7,751 nt of DNA from JAXFQS01 sp034178815 (GTDB lineage Bacteria; Verrucomicrobiota; Kiritimatiellia; RFP12; DVOR01), in NCBI GenBank assembly GCA_034178815.1, contig JAXFQS010000072.1, positions 1 to 7,751 on the forward strand, given 5' to 3'. The notes below the pieces were generated by a model. That model saw nothing but the letters and a program-made list of their open reading frames with translations. It was not told the origin of the DNA and did not search any database. Positions 5,439-7,751 of the stretch are shown here, piece by piece. Position 1 is the first letter of the stretch, and each line of letters opens with the position of its first letter. The position numbers were made by a program, and so were the translations under genes.

Positions 5439-7126
5439 TGCTCCTGCACCTCTCAGTCCGCGATTTGGCCATCATCCACCGGGCGGAAGTTGACTTCTCT
5501 CCGGGGTTGAATGTCATTACCGGCGAGACCGGCGCAGGCAAATCCCTTCTCACCGACGCGCTTGGCCTACTGACCGGCGGAAGGGCAGACCGAACCCTGA
5601 TTCGCGAGGGCGCCAAAGAGATTGCCCTGCAAGCCCTCATCCAACTCCCTGCGGCACTGAACGAAGCGGTTGGAGCCATTCTGGAAGAGGCAGGGATTCC
5701 CCCCTGCGAGGAGGGCGAACTGCTGCTCCGGAGATTGATTCCATCGGGTTCGACGGGCGGGCGGTGCTATGTCAACGACCATCTGACCACGCTACAGACG
5801 CTTCGCCGCCTCGGTTCCCTGCTGGTCGATTTGCACGGCCCCTACGACCACCAATCCCTAGCATCCAACGAGACGCAGCGTGCCATTCTCGACGCGGTCG
5901 CGAACCTATCAACGACCTCTGCGCCGCTTTCGACCTACCGTGCCGCCCGTGCGGAAATGGCCTCGATTGATGCTGAACTTTCGGCGTTGCAGGGGGAAGG
6001 GAATGCCCGCGAAGAGGAGTTTGCTCTGCTGCGGGACACGCTTGAGGAACTGGAGGGGGCGAACCTTTCTCTGACCGACGGAGACGAGTTGATCCGGCGG
6101 CATACGCAGGCGGCAAACGCCCAAGACATTATCCGTCTGGGGGCGGAAATCAACCGTTCTCTGCTTGAAGGCGAACAGCCCATCTACGACCAGTTGGTGC
6201 AGGTGAACCACGCGCTGACGGCGCTTGCGGCGCTCTATCCTCCGGCGAAGGAGTGGAGCGAAGAGTTAGACTCGATTGCCATCCAGACGCAGGAACTGGC
6301 GGCGGGGATTGCCTCCAGCCTGCGGGAAGCGGAGTGCGATCCGGAACTCTTCGCGCAACTGGAGGATCGACTTGCGTTGGTTCAGCGGCTCAAGCGGAAA
6401 TACCGCACGGATCTGCCGGGGCTTCTCGACAAACTGGAGCGGACGCGGGAACGCCTCGGCGCGCTCGAAGGGCGGGGCGGTCGCATTGCCGAACTTGAGC
6501 GCCAACGCTCCGAGGTGCTGCTCAAGATGGAGGCGGAATCCCGGAAACTCACGGCGTTGCGGCAAAAGACCGCCAAGCGTCTGGGGCCGCAAATCACGCG
6601 GGCTCTGCGCGACCTTGGATTTCTCCAAGCGGACTTCGCCATCGGGGTCGAACCGGCGCCGCCAGGGCCCTTCGGTGGCGACCGTGTCATCTACCGTTTC
6701 GCGCCAAACCCGGGCGAAGGCGCCAAGCCTCTCCAGTCGATTGCTTCGTCAGGGGAAACGGCGCGCGTGATGCTTGCGGTGCAGGCGGTTCTGGCGAACT
6801 ACGATGCCATCCCGATACTTGTCTTTGACGAGATTGACTCCAATGTCGGCGGTGAAACGGGCGCCGCCGTCGGGCGCAATCTCCGGGCTGCCGCGGCGGG
6901 GCGGCAAGTTATCTCCATCACCCACTTGCCGCAATCGGCGGTCTACGGTGCCACGCATCTGCACGCCGGAAAGCGGGTGGTCGACGGGCGGACTTGCGCG
7001 GAGTTCACGCGGTTGGACGATGCGGCGCGGCGACTTGAGATTGCGCGTATGCTCGGTGACGCCCAATCGGAAACTGCGCAGGCGCACGCCGTCGACCTGC
7101 TGTCTCGGGCGCAAGCCGAACAGTAG
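5438..7126 (+). CDS. recN: DNA repair protein RecN (SMC-like ATPase)
   Basis: A 562-residue SMC-like ATPase for recombinational repair of double-strand breaks, near the family's usual 550-570. The N-terminus MLLHLSVRDLAII is the usual RecN opening. Walker A is GETGAGKS (residues 29-36). The RecN-specific motif is HGPYDHQSL (133-141), usually HGQHEHQ. A heptad-like coiled-coil arm spans about 165-420, interrupted in the middle as expected for SMC proteins. The ABC signature reads ASSGETARVML (436-446), usually ASGGE-SR. Walker B/D-loop is VFDEIDSNVGGETG (462-475), and the H-loop region is ITHLPQSA (494-501). Start at 5438 is supported by GGAG and by the TGATG overlap. It is the last gene of the probable operon and converges with the gene at 7398. 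In many bacteria recN is LexA-controlled; no separate promoter or LexA box is visible here. Confidence 0.96.
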   Translation: MLLHLSVRDLAIIHRAEVDFSPGLNVITGETGAGKSLLTDALGLLTGGRADRTLIREGAKEIALQALIQLPAALNEAVGAILEEAGIPPCEEGELLLRRLIPSGSTGGRCYVNDHLTTLQTLRRLGSLLVDLHGPYDHQSLASNETQRAILDAVANLSTTSAPLSTYRAARAEMASIDAELSALQGEGNAREEEFALLRDTLEELEGANLSLTDGDELIRRHTQAANAQDIIRLGAEINRSLLEGEQPIYDQLVQVNHALTALAALYPPAKEWSEELDSIAIQTQELAAGIASSLREAECDPELFAQLEDRLALVQRLKRKYRTDLPGLLDKLERTRERLGALEGRGGRIAELERQRSEVLLKMEAESRKLTALRQKTAKRLGPQITRALRDLGFLQADFAIGVEPAPPGPFGGDRVIYRFAPNPGEGAKPLQSIASSGETARVMLAVQAVLANYDAIPILVFDEIDSNVGGETGAAVGRNLRAAAAGRQVISITHLPQSAVYGATHLHAGKRVVDGRTCAEFTRLDDAARRLEIARMLGDAQSETAQAHAVDLLSRAQAEQ

Positions 7127-7397
7127 CCATCCTTCCGCCCATACGCCCCCGCCGCGCCCAACAGCCGAAAGAGCGAAGCCGTTGCAACCAATCGGCATGT
7201 TGCTATCCACCCACAGGCCTCAATCCTACTCACCTTTGGAAGGAATCGATAGGCTGGAATGGGGGGATGAGGTAGGCAGGAAACGGAAGCAATCCCATTG
7301 TGGAGACGGAGGTGGCGCGACCAACCGTCAGGGGCGCGGGCTGGTTGTCGAGGCGGGGCGGGGACTCCTTCGATTGGACAGCCTCGGGTGTTGCCCT
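7127..7397. other. G-rich non-coding region between convergent genes, with inverted repeats
   Basis: No credible gene is seen; open frames here are extensions or shadows of neighbours. From about 7250 to 7370 the plus strand is strongly purine/G-rich. Two potential hairpins are visible: CGAC(C)AACC (7318-7326) with GGTTGTCG (7343-7350), 8 bp with one bulged C; and CCTCGGG (7382-7388) with CCCGAGG (7403-7409), 7 bp with a 14-nt loop, which spans the stop codon of the minus-strand gene. Neither is followed by a T-tract on either strand, so a standard intrinsic terminator cannot be called. The G runs at 7331-7334, 7338-7340, 7355-7358 and 7360-7363 could form a G-quadruplex with one long loop. 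Confidence 0.5.
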
Positions 7398-7409
7398 TCA
7401 CTCCCGAGG
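7382..7409. repeat. 7-bp inverted repeat at the 3' end of the minus-strand gene
   Basis: CCTCGGG and CCCGAGG are perfect arms with a 14-nt loop. A competing pairing GCCTC (7381-7385) with GAGGC (7410-7414) overlaps it. The TGA of the minus-strand gene (7400-7398) lies in the loop. It may help end transcription of both convergent genes, but with no U-run the call is weak. Confidence 0.35.
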
Positions 7410-7751
7410 GAGGCTCTTGACTGAGCAGTTCGGAAGGCACCCACGCGCCACAGGCAAAGGCACCGGTTCGCCCCCAGCACCCGTGGCATACACATCCACG
7501 AGTGCGCCCGGAAGCACCTCAATCTCGGCAAAGTCATCCGCACCCGGAATGAAACGCTCCGTTGCGACTGTCTCCAAGGCTCCGACCTTAACACGCACCG
7601 CCGCCGCGCGCTCGTCATAACCGAAAGGGAACTCCGCTCCTGCCAACTCCTGGCCCGAAAAAAGGTAGTCCCTGCCCATCGATGCCCTCAAGGGTACCGC
7701 CTTGTCCATAGCATAAGCGCCGACTGCGGAGACCATACCATTTCCGCTCAC
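7398..7751 (-). CDS. Unrecognised protein, C-terminal part only
   Basis: At least 117 codons are open from the window's right edge (frame codon 7751-7749) to TGA at 7400-7398; the true start is probably outside. The translation has mixed, protein-like composition without low complexity, and its wobble positions favour G and C as in neighbouring genes. Visible segments are GRDYLFSGQEL, EFPFGYDERAAAVRVKVG and ADDFAEIEVLPGALVDVYATG, an alternation of hydrophobic and polar residues that suggests beta-strand structure. No signal peptide, catalytic motif or known domain is recognised. The last ~14 residues (from ARGCLPNCS) differ in character from the rest and coincide with the inverted repeat, so the tail may be a late extension. 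It converges with recN. Function unknown. Confidence 0.6.
   Translation of the reverse strand: MSGNGMVSAVGAYAMDKAVPLRASMGRDYLFSGQELAGAEFPFGYDERAAAVRVKVGALETVATERFIPGADDFAEIEVLPGALVDVYATGAGGEPVPLPVARGCLPNCSVKSLPRE

Noticed and set aside
7300..7620. Plus-strand open frame of 106 codons
   Set aside because: Low-complexity Ser/Thr/Arg/Pro translation opposite the more protein-like minus-strand frame; no ribosome-binding site or motif.
1..7751. CRISPR array, tRNA/rRNA, insertion sequence, attachment site or defence system
   Set aside because: No regularly spaced repeats, no cloverleaf-like segment, no transposase or integrase and no defence-gene motifs were seen on either strand; the only tandem repeat is the coding one at 1655-1792.

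Overview
The window looks like a conserved stretch of a bacterial chromosome with fairly high G+C. It holds one gene leaving the left edge on the minus strand, five plus-strand genes packed head to tail, and the end of a minus-strand gene entering from the right edge. The reverse-type rubrerythrin points to an anaerobe or oxygen-sensitive organism. A RarA/RecN pair, a VanZ-like protein, a long fused lysolipid/N-acyltransferase and weak Shine-Dalgarno use at several starts would fit the Verrucomicrobiota/Kiritimatiellota/Lentisphaerota area. That placement is a judgement from general protein character only, not from a database comparison.

Layout. Positions 1-527 (minus) encode most of a reverse rubrerythrin: a rubredoxin-like zinc/iron knuckle followed by a diiron four-helix domain. 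Positions 528-823 are a divergent intergenic region with a good promoter for the rubrerythrin and a weaker candidate for the rightward genes. Positions 824-7126 (plus) are a probable operon: a membrane-anchored TPR protein with an Ala/Pro/Lys-rich tail (824-1816), a VanZ-like membrane protein (1851-2309), RarA/MgsA (2306-3643), a two-domain acyltransferase resembling the ornithine-lipid synthase OlsF (3666-5438), and RecN (5438-7126). Two junctions overlap (ATGA at 2306-2309 and TGATG at 5436-5440), so translational coupling is likely. Positions 7127-7397 are a G-rich non-coding stretch with inverted repeats, lying between convergent genes. Positions 7398-7751 (minus) are the C-terminal part of an unrecognised protein.

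How the genes may work together. RarA (replication-fork rescue) and RecN (double-strand-break repair) are separate genome-maintenance factors that share one transcription unit with envelope genes: the TPR protein, the VanZ-like protein and the aminolipid acyltransferase. The rubrerythrin next door is an oxidative-stress enzyme with its own divergent promoter. A stress-related theme is possible but is inference. I do not see a clearly new defence, mobile or RNA-based system here. The most notable items are the OlsF-like fusion within a repair operon, the strand-composition flip inside that gene, unusual residues in the RecN and RarA motifs, and the structured G-rich 3' region after recN.
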